From Zeimonas sp046347945 (GTDB taxonomy: Bacteria > Pseudomonadota > Gammaproteobacteria > Burkholderiales > Burkholderiaceae_E), in the NCBI GenBank assembly GCA_046347945.1, contig JAXMFB010000011.1, forward strand, positions 70,148 to 134,147: DNA of 64,000 nucleotides, given 5' to 3'. Every line of letters begins with the position of its first letter. Position 1 is the first letter of the stretch. A program made the translations under genes and the position numbers. A model generated the notes under the pieces. The model saw nothing but the letters and a program-made list of their open reading frames with translations. It did not search any database and was not told the DNA's origin. Positions 56,024 to 64,000 of the stretch are shown here, in pieces.

Positions 56024-57433
56024 GGCCCCGGTCGACGCCGCAGTCGCCGAGGCGCTGCGGCGGCTTCCCGATCGCTCGACCCTGCTCGTCGCGTTCAGCG
56101 GCGGGCGCGACTCCACCGTCCTGCTCGACGCGCTGGTCCGGCTGCACGGGGCCGGGCAGTTCGTCGCCTGGCACGTCCATCACGGGCTGCAGCCGCAGGC
56201 CGACCAGTGGCTCGCCTGGTGCGAGCGCGCGGCTGCGCGCCTCGGTGTGCGCTTCGGCCACACGCGCCTGGGCCCGCGGCCGGCCGCCGGCGCGAACCTC
56301 GAGGCCTGGGCGCGCGACGCGCGGTACGAGGCGCTGTGGCGGGCCGTCGCCGAGCGTGGCGCGGCTGCGCTGCTGACGGCGCACCACGCCGACGACCAGC
56401 TCGAGACCGTCTTCATGCGCCTGGCGCGCGGCAGCGGCCCCGAGGGACTCGGCGCGATGGCGCCGGCCGAACACCGGCCGGGCGGCTGGCTGCTGCGGCC
56501 GCTGCTCGCGGTGGGCCGCGACGTCGTCGACGCCTGTGCGCGGGCGCGCGGCCTCGAGTGGATCGACGATCCGATGAACGCCGACGAGGCGTTCCTGCGG
56601 GCGACGCTGCGCGCGCGCGTGCTGCCCGCGCTCGCGAAGCGCGGTGCCGGGGTTGCGCGAGAACGTGCTGCGCAGCGCGGCGCTGCTGCGCGAGACCGGC
56701 GAGGCGCTGCGCGCCGCGGCGGAAGCGGATCTCGCCGCGGCCGGGCTGAGCGCCGACCTGCGCGTGATCGACCGCTGCACGCTGGCTGCGCTGCCGCCGT
56801 TTCGCCGCAACGAGTCGGTGCGCGAGTGGTTCCGGCTGCTCGGCCTGCCGATGCCGACCCAGGCGCGGCTCGCCCAGTGGGTCGCGCAGATGCTGCTGGG
56901 GGGCTCGGCGAGCGCGAGCGTCGAGGCCCCGCCATGGCGCTTTCGCCGCTACCGCGACCGGGTCAGCGCCGAGCCGGCCGGCGCCCGCGACTGGCGCCGC
57001 GACCCCCCGCCACCCGTGGCGCTGCGTTGGCGCGGCGAGCCCGCGATCGAGCTGCCCGGCTGGGCGGGGCGCCTGTCGGTGCGTGCCAGCGCCGAGCCAG
57101 GCGCGGTCGATGCGGCCTGGCTGGTTAGCCAGTCGCTGGAGGTCCGCTCGCCGCCGGCCGGCGCGCGACTGCGCCCGCGGCACGGCGGCCCGAGCCGCAC
57201 GCTGAAGAACCTGTACCAGGAGCGCGGCGTGCCGCCGTGGCTGCGCGCCGCGATGCCGGCCGTCTTCGTGGGCGATCGCCTGATCTACGCAGCCGGAATC
57301 GGGATGGACGCCTCCCGGCCCGGCGCGGCTGCTTCCGATGAGCCCGCCGGCGGCGGCCGCCGGGTCTGCCTGCACTGGCGCCCGGACGACCCCGAGGACC
57401 CGCGCAGCGCGGGTTTCGAGCCGGCCGCTACCG

Positions 57434-57439
57434 TATAAT
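57434..57439 (+). promoter_or_regulatory. -10 box of the aspartokinase promoter
   Basis: A perfect TATAAT overlaps the tilS stop codon, 49 bases before the lysC start. The -35 is weak (TTTCGA near 57413-57418). Confidence 0.5.
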
Positions 57440-57488
57440 TTCGGGCTTTTCGCGGCCCGCCCGTTGGCCGCGCCAACCTTCGGCAGTC

Positions 57489-58748
57489 ATGGCACTGATC
57501 GTTCACAAGTACGGCGGCACGTCGATGGGCTCGGTCGAGCGCATCCAGAACGTCGCGCGCCGCGTCGCCAAGTGGCGCGCCGCCGGCCATCGCATGGTGG
57601 TCGTGCCGTCGGCGATGTCGGGCGAGACCAACCGCCTGATCGCGCTGGCGCGCGAGATCCAGGCGCATCCCGACCCGCGCGAACTCGACATGATCGCGTC
57701 GACCGGCGAGCAGGTGTCGGTCGGCCTGCTGGCGATGGCGCTCAAGGCGCAGGGCACCGACGCGATCAGCTACACCGGCTGGCAGGTGCCCGTTCGCACC
57801 GACGGCGCCTACACGAAGGCGCGCATCCTCTCGATCGACGACGCACGCGTGCGCGCCGACCTCGACGCGGGCCGCGTCGTCATCGTCACCGGCTTCCAGG
57901 GCATCGACGAACTCGGCCACGTCACGACGCTGGGCCGCGGCGGCTCGGACACCTCGGCGGTGGCGATTGCCGCGGCGCTGAAGGCCGACGAGTGCCTGAT
58001 CTACACCGACGTCGATGGCGTCTACACCACCGACCCACGCGTCGTGCCCGAGGCGCGCCGGCTCGAGCGCATCACCTTCGAGGAGATGCTCGAGATGGCG
58101 AGCCTGGGCTCGAAGGTGCTGCAGATCCGCTCGGTGGAGTTCGCCGGCAAGTACAAGGTCAAGACGCGCGTGCTCTCGAGCCTGACCCCGCCGGACATTC
58201 CGCTGCAGGTCGAGGCCAACTCGGGCACCCTGATCACCTTCGAGGAAGACGCAAGCATGGAACAGGCGGTCATCTCCGGGATCGCGTTCAGCCGCGACGA
58301 GGCCAAGATCACCGTGATGAACGTGCCCGACCGGCCCGGCATCGCGTACCAGATCCTGGGCCCGATCGCCGACGCCAATGTCGACGTCGACATGATCATC
58401 CAGAACCAGAGCGTCGGCGGCATGACCGACTTCTCGTTCACCGTGCACCGCAACGAGTACCAGAAGGCGCTCGACGTGCTCAACGGCAAGGTGCGCGAGC
58501 TGATCAAGGCCGGCGACATCGTCGGCGACCCGAAGATCTGCAAGGTCTCGGCGGTCGGCATCGGGATGCGCTCGCACGTCGGCATCGCCAGCCAGATGTT
58601 CCGCACGCTGTCGGAAGAGGGCATCAACATCCAGATGATCTCCACCAGCGAGATCAAGATCTCGGTGGTGATCGAGGACAAGTACATGGAGCTGGCGGTA
58701 CGCGCGCTGCACAAGGCGTTCGGGCTGGACCAGCCTGCGACAGCCTGA
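57489..58748 (+). CDS. lysC: Aspartokinase
   Basis: Phosphorylates aspartate, opening the pathway to lysine, diaminopimelate, threonine and methionine; it supplies DapA. The 419-residue protein has the kinase domain (VHKYGGTSMGSVERI, TLGRGGSDTSAVAIAAAL, YTDVDGVYTTDPR) and two ACT domains (MNVPDRPGIAYQILGPI; VSAVGIGMRSHVGIASQMF) for feedback control. This is the single-chain type typical of betaproteobacteria and Pseudomonas. Confidence 0.96.
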   Translation: MALIVHKYGGTSMGSVERIQNVARRVAKWRAAGHRMVVVPSAMSGETNRLIALAREIQAHPDPRELDMIASTGEQVSVGLLAMALKAQGTDAISYTGWQVPVRTDGAYTKARILSIDDARVRADLDAGRVVIVTGFQGIDELGHVTTLGRGGSDTSAVAIAAALKADECLIYTDVDGVYTTDPRVVPEARRLERITFEEMLEMASLGSKVLQIRSVEFAGKYKVKTRVLSSLTPPDIPLQVEANSGTLITFEEDASMEQAVISGIAFSRDEAKITVMNVPDRPGIAYQILGPIADANVDVDMIIQNQSVGGMTDFSFTVHRNEYQKALDVLNGKVRELIKAGDIVGDPKICKVSAVGIGMRSHVGIASQMFRTLSEEGINIQMISTSEIKISVVIEDKYMELAVRALHKAFGLDQPATA

Positions 58749-58794
58749 CGGCCTGCGCCGAGGGCCCGGCCGGCACCGGGCGGGGCGCCTGCGG

Positions 58795-58800
58795 TACAAT
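58795..58800 (+). promoter_or_regulatory. -10 box of the tRNA-Ser gene
   Basis: TACAAT lies 45 bases before the mature 5' end. The -35 is not clear. Confidence 0.35.
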
Positions 58801-58845
58801 CGCGCCCGAGCCGGCATCGAGCGAGCGTTATCTCAATCGAAGCCC

Positions 58846-58938
58846 GGAGACGTGGCCGAGAGGTCGAAGGCACTCCCCTGCTAAGGGAGCATGCGGCCAA
58901 AAACTGCATCGAGGGTTCGAATCCCTCCGTCTCCGCCA
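58846..58938 (+). tRNA. tRNA-Ser(GCT)
   Basis: The 7-bp acceptor stem GGAGACG/CGTCTCC is perfect, followed by discriminator G and an encoded CCA. The anticodon arm CTCCC-CTGCTAA-GGGAG gives anticodon GCT (codons AGC/AGU). A long variable arm (CATGCGGCC...GCATC) is typical of class II serine tRNAs, and GGTTCGAATCC is the T arm. A terminator follows 45 bases downstream. It is the likely integration site of the region to its right. Confidence 0.96.
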
Positions 58939-58983
58939 GGACATGTCCGTGTGGCCTGCGCAGCAGGCCGCCACGGCGCACAG

Positions 58984-59009
58984 AGCCCCGCACCAGGCGG
59001 GGCTTTTTG
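58984..59009 (+). terminator. Intrinsic terminator after tRNA-Ser
   Basis: Perfect 8-bp stem AGCCCCGC/GCGGGGCT with a 5-base loop ACCAG, followed by TTTTGT. Confidence 0.85.
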
Positions 59010-59086
59010 TCATGGGCTGCTGACTGCGCTCCGGCCAGGGCGTCCCGTCCTGTTGCCACAGGGCGGTCGCCAGCTGAACTTGGAGA

Positions 59087-59257
59087 ATGAAGGTGCGCCA
59101 TCAATCCAATCTCGTTAGGCGCGGCGTCTACTACTTCCGCGTTGGCGTCCCTGCTTTCGGCTTGGCGATGCCTTCTCAGCTCTTCGGCGAAATTCGTCGC
59201 CAAGGCCGTCAACCACTTCCATCGCCGACGCGGCCCCGCCAAGATCCCGGAAAATAA
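59087..59257 (+). pseudogene. N-terminal remnant of a phage-type integrase
   Basis: A 56-codon frame with GGAG before its ATG. RHQSNLVRRGVYYFRVGVP is the N-terminal pattern of tyrosine recombinases with a DUF6538-type arm (L-x-R-R-G-x-YYFR-x-x-VP). After LFGEIRR the frame loses similarity and stops; no catalytic domain follows. Its position 149 bases downstream of a tRNA 3' end is where tRNA-targeting islands carry their integrase. The similarity is short, so the call is moderate. Confidence 0.55.
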
Positions 59258-59275
59258 GGCAAAGGCCGGAGGGGC

Positions 59276-59684
59276 ATGGAAATCGTCATCGGTTGGCTGT
59301 CTTCTCGCTCGTGGCGGCCTGGATCGCCAGCAGCAAGGGCGCAGCGGATTCGGCGTCTTCGTCATGTCTGTGCTGCTCTCTCGCCCCTCATCGGCATCAT
59401 CGTCGCCCCTAGTGATGCAGCGGGCCGACAAGATCGAGGCGACTCAGGTAGTCCACGGAGGTGTCTCGCGCGAGTTCTGGAAGTGCCCCTTCTGTGCCGA
59501 GGCAGTGCGCTTCGAGGCCATCAAGTGCAAACACTGCGGGTCGGACTTGAGTACCCCGGAGGTTGCCGAGAAGAGGGCCGCAGCAGTCGCGGCGACGAAC
59601 AGCACGTTCAAGAGCCAAGCAGTCGTGAAGATCTTGCTGATCGTGACGGTCTTGGCGATCCTCGGGTACATACTGAACCACTGA
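59276..59684 (+). pseudogene. Superinfection-immunity-like protein with zinc ribbon (several frame breaks)
   Basis: Pieces in different frames reconstruct one protein. MEIVIGWL (59276), then FSLVAAWIAS-type residues, SGFGVFVMSVLLS, SPLIGIIVA and LVMQRADKIEATQVVHGGVSR give two membrane helices. The last third is intact in one frame: a zinc ribbon C-x2-C...C-x2-C (KCPFCAEAVRFEAIKCKHCGSDL) and a C-terminal helix (VVKILLIVTVLAILGYIL). Superinfection immunity proteins of prophages and similar small membrane proteins have this layout. At least four single-base shifts are needed. A protein from the intact end (about 59453-59684) might still be made. Confidence 0.55.
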
Positions 59685-59696
59685 CCGAGAACGTTC

Positions 59697-60160
59697 GTGC
59701 GCCGGCTTCGACCTGGCGACTCTGTCGCGTCTGATCGCCCTCTCCATCGCCCTGCTTGGTTGCGACAACGCGAACCGGCCCCCCGAGTTGTCGAAGACAG
59801 TCGTCGATCCTGCCGAGCGGCGCGCCCAAGAGTGCGTGACCGCCGCCCCCGCAATCATCGAGAAGTCCGATGCGCTCGTGAAGGAGGGCAAACCTGACGA
59901 GGCGATTGCGGCGCTCAATGAGTGCGGCAACCCTTGCTGGGGAAATCCTCCGACATCGTGCTTGCACTGGATCGCGCGAAAGCGGCGAAGGTGAAGCAGC
60001 AACTCGATCCGCGACGCCAAAGCACGATTGGTGGGGACGACTCAGGTTATTGGAGGAATGGAGCGGCCTGGTGGACAAGCTGCCGGCGCCGTTCGATAAG
60101 GAGCTCGCGACCTTGAGAGCGAAGCGGGACGCGGAGCGGGAGAGGGCGTCGCTTCACTGA
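59697..60160 (+). pseudogene. Broken lipoprotein gene of the island
   Basis: A signal peptide with lipobox appears as LSRLIALSIALLGCDN after GTG 59697 and one frame shift. The mature part KTVVDPAERRAQECVTAAPAI and IEKSDALVKEGKPDEAIAALNECGN is in one frame. LLGKSSDIVLALDRAKAAKVKQQLD follows in another, and EEWSGLVDKLPAPFDKELATLRAKRDAERERASLH in a third. The three pieces fit as one helical lipoprotein of about 150 residues with TPR-like character. No known family. At least three shifts. Confidence 0.5.
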
Positions 60161-60173
60161 GCAGGCAAAGGCC

Positions 60174-60488
60174 ATGAAGTACTACGCCTTCTGCACGGAA
60201 ATTGGCCGGTTGGTGCGCTCGAAGGGGCCGCTCAACGAGAAGGGGGAAGCCTTCATGGCATACGCAAGGTCAGCGTACGGGATCCGCACCGAGGACGAAG
60301 GCCTGATACGGGTGCGCGAGCTTGCCGTGGGGATGCCGATGTGTGCAGTGGTTGCCTCGCTGGGGGTACCGAGCGAGGTCCGCGAGATCGCTTCAAGGCA
60401 CGGCAAGGCGTGGTCGGTCTGGTATCGCGACAGGCAGATCCTGATCTATCTTGATGGCCATCAGATGGTCACGAGGTACTCGCGATGA
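60174..60488 (+). CDS. Small protein, SmpA/BamE-like fold suspected
   Basis: A 104-residue protein. The C-terminal half (VGMPMCAVVASLGVPSEV, then WSVWYRDRQILIYLDGHQMV) follows the SmpA/OmlA pattern G-M-x5-V-x3-LG-x-P...W-x-Y...Y-x-DG-x-V. The N-terminal half is helical and has no signal peptide or lipobox. It lies 13 bases behind the broken lipoprotein gene, so it may once have been its partner. The fold assignment is weak. Confidence 0.6.
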   Translation: MKYYAFCTEIGRLVRSKGPLNEKGEAFMAYARSAYGIRTEDEGLIRVRELAVGMPMCAVVASLGVPSEVREIASRHGKAWSVWYRDRQILIYLDGHQMVTRYSR

Positions 60489-60619
60489 GGTCGCTTCGCG
60501 GGGCGCGGGGGCCGATGGGGGAAGGGATGGCATCCCGGAATTTTCCAGTGCTTTTCGTCCGGTCCCCATGTACGCTTTCGGCGGTCCCTTGAAGGCATCT
60601 GTCGAGTAACCGGATAGGA

Positions 60620-61093
60620 ATGGCGAAGGGAGATCGTCTGCGTATGCCGGTAGGCCCGGAGTACGCCCGCACGCTTGGTCATGCCGTCTACACGTTCACC
60701 CTGCTTGAATGGAATGCGATCCACTGCTGCGAACGCCTCGAAGAGGGCTTCGTCTACGGGGTTGATGGTAGGAAGACCATGGGATCGCGGAACGTAGCCG
60801 AGAAACTCGTCTCCCTATGCAAGCTTGCTCCCGACTCTCCCGATGCAGATGAACTCCGTGCGGCCGCCGACGAGTTCCTGCGCCTTGTCGCCGTTCGCAA
60901 TGCGCTTGTCCACGCGCGTCCTGGAACCGCCCCTGATGGTCACTCGCAGCGGCTCTTCAGGCACGGCGAGATGTGGACAATCGAAATGATCGAAGAGCAG
61001 GCCGACGCGTTCGCGGCTTGCAGCGTCCGCCTCAATCGGCTCCTTCACGGGTTCCTTTCGGGGGGACAGGGGAAGGGCGCGAACAGGCGATGA
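60620..61093 (+). CDS. HEPN-like helical protein with an RNxxxH motif
   Basis: A 157-residue all-helical protein. RNALVH at residues 93-98 is the R-N-x3-H signature of HEPN ribonucleases, placed after a long helix (ADELRAAADEFLRLVAV) as in that superfamily; the N-terminal helix holds WNAIHCCERLEEGF. HEPN proteins serve as toxins or abortive-infection RNases, so a defence or toxin role is possible. No nucleotidyltransferase-type antitoxin adjoins. ATGA overlap with the next gene. Confidence 0.65.
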   Translation: MAKGDRLRMPVGPEYARTLGHAVYTFTLLEWNAIHCCERLEEGFVYGVDGRKTMGSRNVAEKLVSLCKLAPDSPDADELRAAADEFLRLVAVRNALVHARPGTAPDGHSQRLFRHGEMWTIEMIEEQADAFAACSVRLNRLLHGFLSGGQGKGANRR

Positions 61094-61572
61094 ACATTCC
61101 ATCTGGTACCGCCATGCCCCGCGAACTCCTCCTTGCTCCTCTCTGCGTGACTCCATGCGTGTTCGCGCAACCGTCGCCCGAAGCGTTCAAGGCAGAGGTA
61201 ACCGATAACGTCGCCACCGAATACGCAGAATGCGCTGCCTACTTTGCGATTGTTCAAGGGGCCTTCGAGAGTTCCGGCAGAACCGCCGAAGCTACGAAGT
61301 ACAAGGAGGTCTCCGACAAGGCATTCCAATTCTCCTTCCGCGCAGCACAGCAGAGCCGCAACGAGGAAATGGCGGGAAAGGTGTCCCTCGCGCGATTTGA
61401 GACGAGCCTCAAGGAGATGCAGAAGGTCATCGACTATGACTACAGCAATATCTCGCTCCTGATGAACAGGCATTCGACACCGTGCGTCGAGGCCATGAAG
61501 GACTCGGGGGTCGTCATCCGCCGATGGACCGAGCGCGTCGACGCGAAGCGCGGGTTTCCGATCACGAAGTAG
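61090..61572 (+). CDS. Secreted protein of unknown function
   Basis: A 160-residue protein with a signal-like N-terminus (AMPRELLLAPLCVTPCVFAQPSPEA). The mature part is helical: AEYAECAAYFAIVQGAFESSG, then KYKEVSDKAFQFSFRAAQQ, with a second Cys near STPCVEAMKD. The pattern (Y-x-E-C-A-A-Y-F...) is that of small periplasmic proteins found in islands and phages; no function is known. ATG overlaps the stop of the HEPN-like gene. Confidence 0.75.
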   Translation: MNIPSGTAMPRELLLAPLCVTPCVFAQPSPEAFKAEVTDNVATEYAECAAYFAIVQGAFESSGRTAEATKYKEVSDKAFQFSFRAAQQSRNEEMAGKVSLARFETSLKEMQKVIDYDYSNISLLMNRHSTPCVEAMKDSGVVIRRWTERVDAKRGFPITK

Positions 61573-61576
61573 CCGC

Positions 61577-62341
61577 GTGAAAACCCCGGCTGTCGTCTTT
61601 CTCGATGCGTCCGCGATGAAGCGGGCGGTTCTCGTCCGCACTCGTTCCACTGTGGCACCCAAGACCGCTTTCATGGGGGCCGCGAGAGATCACGGATTCC
61701 GTGACCCGCTTCGAGGCTTTCGACACGACGGAAGGAATTGCGAATCAAGTGATGCGGGATGAAGCACTGAGTTGCTGCCGTACGTTGCGGAGCTCGCGGG
61801 AGCCGGGCGTCTACGATTGCAGACGGGGGTCGAGGCTATGGGGAGTTCCTGGGCCTGCGCGAGATTGATGGCCTCGGAGTGCTCGACGGCGTCCAGATCG
61901 AGATGATCGAGTCGCCGCTTGGGCGCTCGCACTCTCGGATGATGGGCGGCGGAGGGTTGGATGTAGCAGCTCCAACGGGAGTTCTTCGAGTCGATCCATG
62001 CACCGCGCTACCTCGAAATGCGGCGTTCCGGGGCGCTGAAGACGGGGTCGAAACGCTCGCGTAATCTGCTCGCCGACATCTTCCACGTCTGGACTGCTGA
62101 CGAGTCGGGCGCGGATTTCCTCTTGACCCTTGATGCCCGCCTTTGCCGGGCGGTCAGGGGCCAGCCGCAGTTGAGGCTGCGCGTGAAGGTCGTTCAACCG
62201 TCGAAACTCATTACCGAAGTGCCGCCGCCGTCTCTGCGCTGGCGCCTGGCGCGCAGTGGACCGCTTGCGCGCTCGATTCAAGCCGCGAGCACAACCGGAC
62301 ACACTGTTTGGCCGCTGAAGGGCAAGCGTAAGCTCGCCTGA
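61577..62341 (+). pseudogene. Broken PIN-like domain gene
   Basis: Fragments in at least four frames read as one protein. VKTPAVVFLDASAMKRAV (PIN-like first strand with Asp) comes first, then ITDSVTRFEAFDTTEGIANQ, LLPYVAELAGAGRLRLQTGVEA, YGEFLGLREIDGLGVLDGV, and FFESIHAPRYLEMRRSGALK. Last is LADIFHVWTADESGADFLLTLDARLCR, which resembles the PIN motif H-x-A...ADFLLT-D. PIN proteins are Mg-dependent ribonucleases, often toxins. The frame breaks make a functional product unlikely. Confidence 0.45.
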
Positions 62342-62567
62342 GCGGTAGACATTCGCAAGCGGACTTTTCTGGCAGCCTGAAGCGCCGAAATCCGGTCCGG
62401 CGCTGGACAAGTCTGCGCAACCGGGCGCACATTGGACGAACGCGCTGCCTGACCCGGTTCGGAATCTCACGAATCCGGGAAATGCGGACCCGGGGGAACC
62501 AGGTGGCAAGACCTTCCTCGGGAACGCGCGTCTTCGCGATTTCCGAGGCCAGATCGTGAGGTCGGCC
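62342..62567. other. Intergenic stretch before the secreted protein gene
   Basis: No gene is supported. An inverted repeat AGCGCCG/CGGCGCT (about 62380-62406) could be a weak terminator. A GAGG at 62557-62560 is the probable ribosome site for ATG 62568. Confidence 0.4.
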
Positions 62568-63299
62568 ATGCGAAGAGTCCTTTCGATCCAGATTGCCGCT
62601 TGGCTCCTGTTGGCGTGCGCCTCGGCCGCCGCGCAGACGCCGGGTGCGGGTTCGGCTGCACCGGGATCTGTCGACTGCAGCGCGCTGGCCGGCGCGCCGA
62701 ACTCGCCGCTCGGCAACGCCGACTTCTGCCGGCAGATGATGAACAGCGCGCAGCAGTCCGCAGCCTCACTCCAGGACGCGCGCGGCGCGCGGCCCGGTGA
62801 CGAGGCGATGAGCTGCCAGGACATCGCGAAGGAAATGTCCACGATGCAGGGCATCGGCCTGTCCGATGCGAGCCGGGCCGAGGGTGACGCGGCGAGCGCG
62901 CAATACGGCGCTGTGGTGAGTTCGCAGCTCGCCCGGCTCCACGCGCAGGGCGTTGCGGGTGCGGTGGCGGTCACCGCCGCGGCTGCCGCGGATCTCGCGG
63001 TGCAGCTCGCCACGGCCGGCCTCGTCAACCCCCACGCCGCCCAGACTCTCCAGCAGGCAGCGCTCACCGGCAGCAAGGCCCAGGGCGAGCAGATGGCCGA
63101 GGAGCGGCGGCCCGCGGAGCAACGGGTCGCCAATGCAGTCGGCAAGAGCACGCGGGAAATGTCGGAGCAGCTGCAGTCCAACCCGAGATTCGCGCGCCTC
63201 GTCAGCCTGGCGATGGCCAAGGGTTGCAGGGGGTCGGAGGATACGCCGACCCCGTCGCCGCTGCAGATTCGACCCGGCATGTCACCCATCGGTCACTGA
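62568..63299 (+). CDS. Secreted Ala-rich protein of unknown function
   Basis: A 243-residue exported protein. The signal peptide is RRVLSIQIAAWLLLACASAAAQ. The mature chain has four cysteines (DCSALAG, DFCRQMM, SCQDIAKEM, KGCRGSED) and an Ala/Gln-rich helical middle with a hydrophobic stretch (VAGAVAVTAAAAADLAVQLA). I recognise no family. ATG 62568 is chosen over GTG 62556 because GAGG lies 7 bases upstream. GC content returns to the genome's usual level here, so the island probably ends before this gene. Confidence 0.75.
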   Translation: MRRVLSIQIAAWLLLACASAAAQTPGAGSAAPGSVDCSALAGAPNSPLGNADFCRQMMNSAQQSAASLQDARGARPGDEAMSCQDIAKEMSTMQGIGLSDASRAEGDAASAQYGAVVSSQLARLHAQGVAGAVAVTAAAAADLAVQLATAGLVNPHAAQTLQQAALTGSKAQGEQMAEERRPAEQRVANAVGKSTREMSEQLQSNPRFARLVSLAMAKGCRGSEDTPTPSPLQIRPGMSPIGH

Positions 63300-63409
63300 T
63301 TCTTCTCGGCGGCGCGGCGCTGATTGTCGCGATGCTCTGGCTGGGTCGGGAAGCGCTGCGGCTTCGCTCGGCCGCGGGACCAGACCGTGGGGCGTGACCC
63401 TGAACCAGG

Positions 63410-64000
63410 TCAGGGCGCCGGCGCGCTCAGCCTGAGCGGCAACTCCGCCTGCGCCAGGACCTTGCCGCTGCGCGCGTCGCGCAACGTCAGTCCGACCACG
63501 TCCGAATAGGTTCCCGGGTCGGCACTCTCGTAGTCGCCGTGCCGAACGATCGCCGTGATCGTGGCCGTGACGAGTTGCGAGCCCCGGCCCTCTCCGGTGC
63601 CGGGCGCGAATTCGAGCGAATACGCGATCGCGTCGTCGCCGTCCGGGCCCTGCAACTGGCGCGCTGCCGTGTCGCCGTCGAAGTGCCGGCCGGCGTCCAC
63701 TTCGAGCCGGTAAGGGGTGGTGCGGGTGCAGCGAAACTGCACGGTCAGCGACGTCGACGTATCGCCTGCCAGGGGTCGGATCGCGGGGGGCAGCGTGCCC
63801 GCCGGCACATCGACGAACCGGCACGAGTCGATGACGGTGGCGGAGACGCTGGCAGAGACGCTGGCGCTTCCTGTGCTGCCGGCGCGGGCCGGTGCGGGGA
63901 GCACGGCGGCCGCCGCCACTGCGAGCAAGGCGACGATCGCGCCGATGCGCCACGTCGCGGGTCGACGCCGCGCGTCGGCCCGAACGAAGCGTCGCGGCGC
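63410..64000 (-). CDS. Spore coat U domain-type secreted protein (5' end outside the window)
   Basis: The frame is open to the right edge. WRIGAIVALLAVAAAAVLPAPARA is a signal peptide, preceded by Arg-rich residues, so the start codon lies beyond 64000. The mature part has the SCPU pattern: Ser/Ala/Val strands, SCRFVDVPAGTLPP, SLTVQFRCTRTTPYRLEVDAG, and a final beta strand AELPLRLSA. SCPU proteins are fimbria-like subunits assembled by a chaperone-usher system, expected to be coded to the right. A TTG at 63928 is a false internal start. Confidence 0.75.
   Translation of the reverse strand, partial: APRRFVRADARRRPATWRIGAIVALLAVAAAAVLPAPARAGSTGSASVSASVSATVIDSCRFVDVPAGTLPPAIRPLAGDTSTSLTVQFRCTRTTPYRLEVDAGRHFDGDTAARQLQGPDGDDAIAYSLEFAPGTGEGRGSQLVTATITAIVRHGDYESADPGTYSDVVGLTLRDARSGKVLAQAELPLRLSAPAP

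Noticed and set aside
61811..63289. 492-codon minus-strand frame over the island end
   Set aside because: No domain, low-complexity Ser/Arg/Ala. The plus strand has a signal-peptide protein in the same place.
58846..64000. A right-end att repeat of the tRNA-Ser 3' end
   Set aside because: No second copy of GGTTCGAATCCCTCC was seen by eye to the right within the window.

Overview
The window is a GC-rich chromosomal segment, most probably from a betaproteobacterium of the Burkholderiales/Rhodocyclales type. The evidence is gene content: pyrG-kdsA-eno-ftsB, dapA-bamC, a CysE of betaproteobacterial type, lpxH next to a secreted cyclophilin, mutS, cysS, accA and tilS. All of it encodes a Gram-negative envelope (Kdo, lipid A, BAM) and a respiratory lifestyle. 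Genes are packed head to tail, often with ATGA/GTGA/TGATG overlaps.

Layout. 0-5 kb: tail of a sensor kinase, then pyrG, kdsA, a DUF1330 gene, eno, ftsB. 5-9.2 kb (minus strand): hslO, gamma-carbonic anhydrase, a membrane hydrolase, an acyl-CoA synthetase. 9.3-13.8 kb: alpha/beta hydrolase, PHP phosphoesterase, YciO-like protein, M50 protease, trpS. 13.8-20.7 kb: a PAS-GGDEF-EAL protein, a methyltransferase, dapA-bamC-MBL hydrolase, and an Ala/Lys-rich lipoprotein.

20.8-33 kb is the most interesting part: a respiratory cluster around a divergent promoter with a good FNR/DNR-type box. On the minus strand are a cytochrome b-ferredoxin-FNR fusion and a RoxA-like hydroxylase. On the plus strand are a one-helix protein, a CuA subunit, a catalytic heme-copper subunit without the active-site tyrosine, CtaB, SCO/SenC, a second cytochrome b fused to two 4Fe-4S clusters and an MvhD-like domain, an anchored protein, a second divergent heme-copper subunit, and CtaA. 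The order resembles norSY-senC (sNOR) clusters, so NO reduction is more likely than O2 reduction for the first enzyme.

33-43.7 kb: a Tat-type metallophosphoesterase, mutS, a PfkB kinase, and a sulfur-oxidation unit. That unit holds sulfite dehydrogenase SorAB, a FisR-type sigma-54 activator with the three-cysteine sensor pattern, and a sulfide:quinone oxidoreductase with a near-consensus -24/-12 promoter. 42.8-58.8 kb is housekeeping: YbaK, Rnk, Nudix, MBL, SuhB, TrmJ-PrpF-CysE, LpxH-cyclophilin, a TPR protein, CysS, a DUF6352-like protein, an AlkA-like glycosylase, AccA, TilS and aspartokinase.

58.8-64 kb: a tRNA-Ser(GCT) followed by what looks like a decayed genomic island with an integrase N-terminal remnant, a broken superinfection-immunity-like gene, a broken lipoprotein gene, a HEPN-like protein and a broken PIN-like gene. 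It ends with a secreted protein and a spore-coat-U-type protein.

A recurrent oddity is single-base reading-frame breaks in otherwise good genes (roxA, the FNR fusion, the polyferredoxin fusion, trmJ, tilS and several island genes). In housekeeping genes these are best read as probable indel errors in GC-rich runs. In the island they may be real decay.
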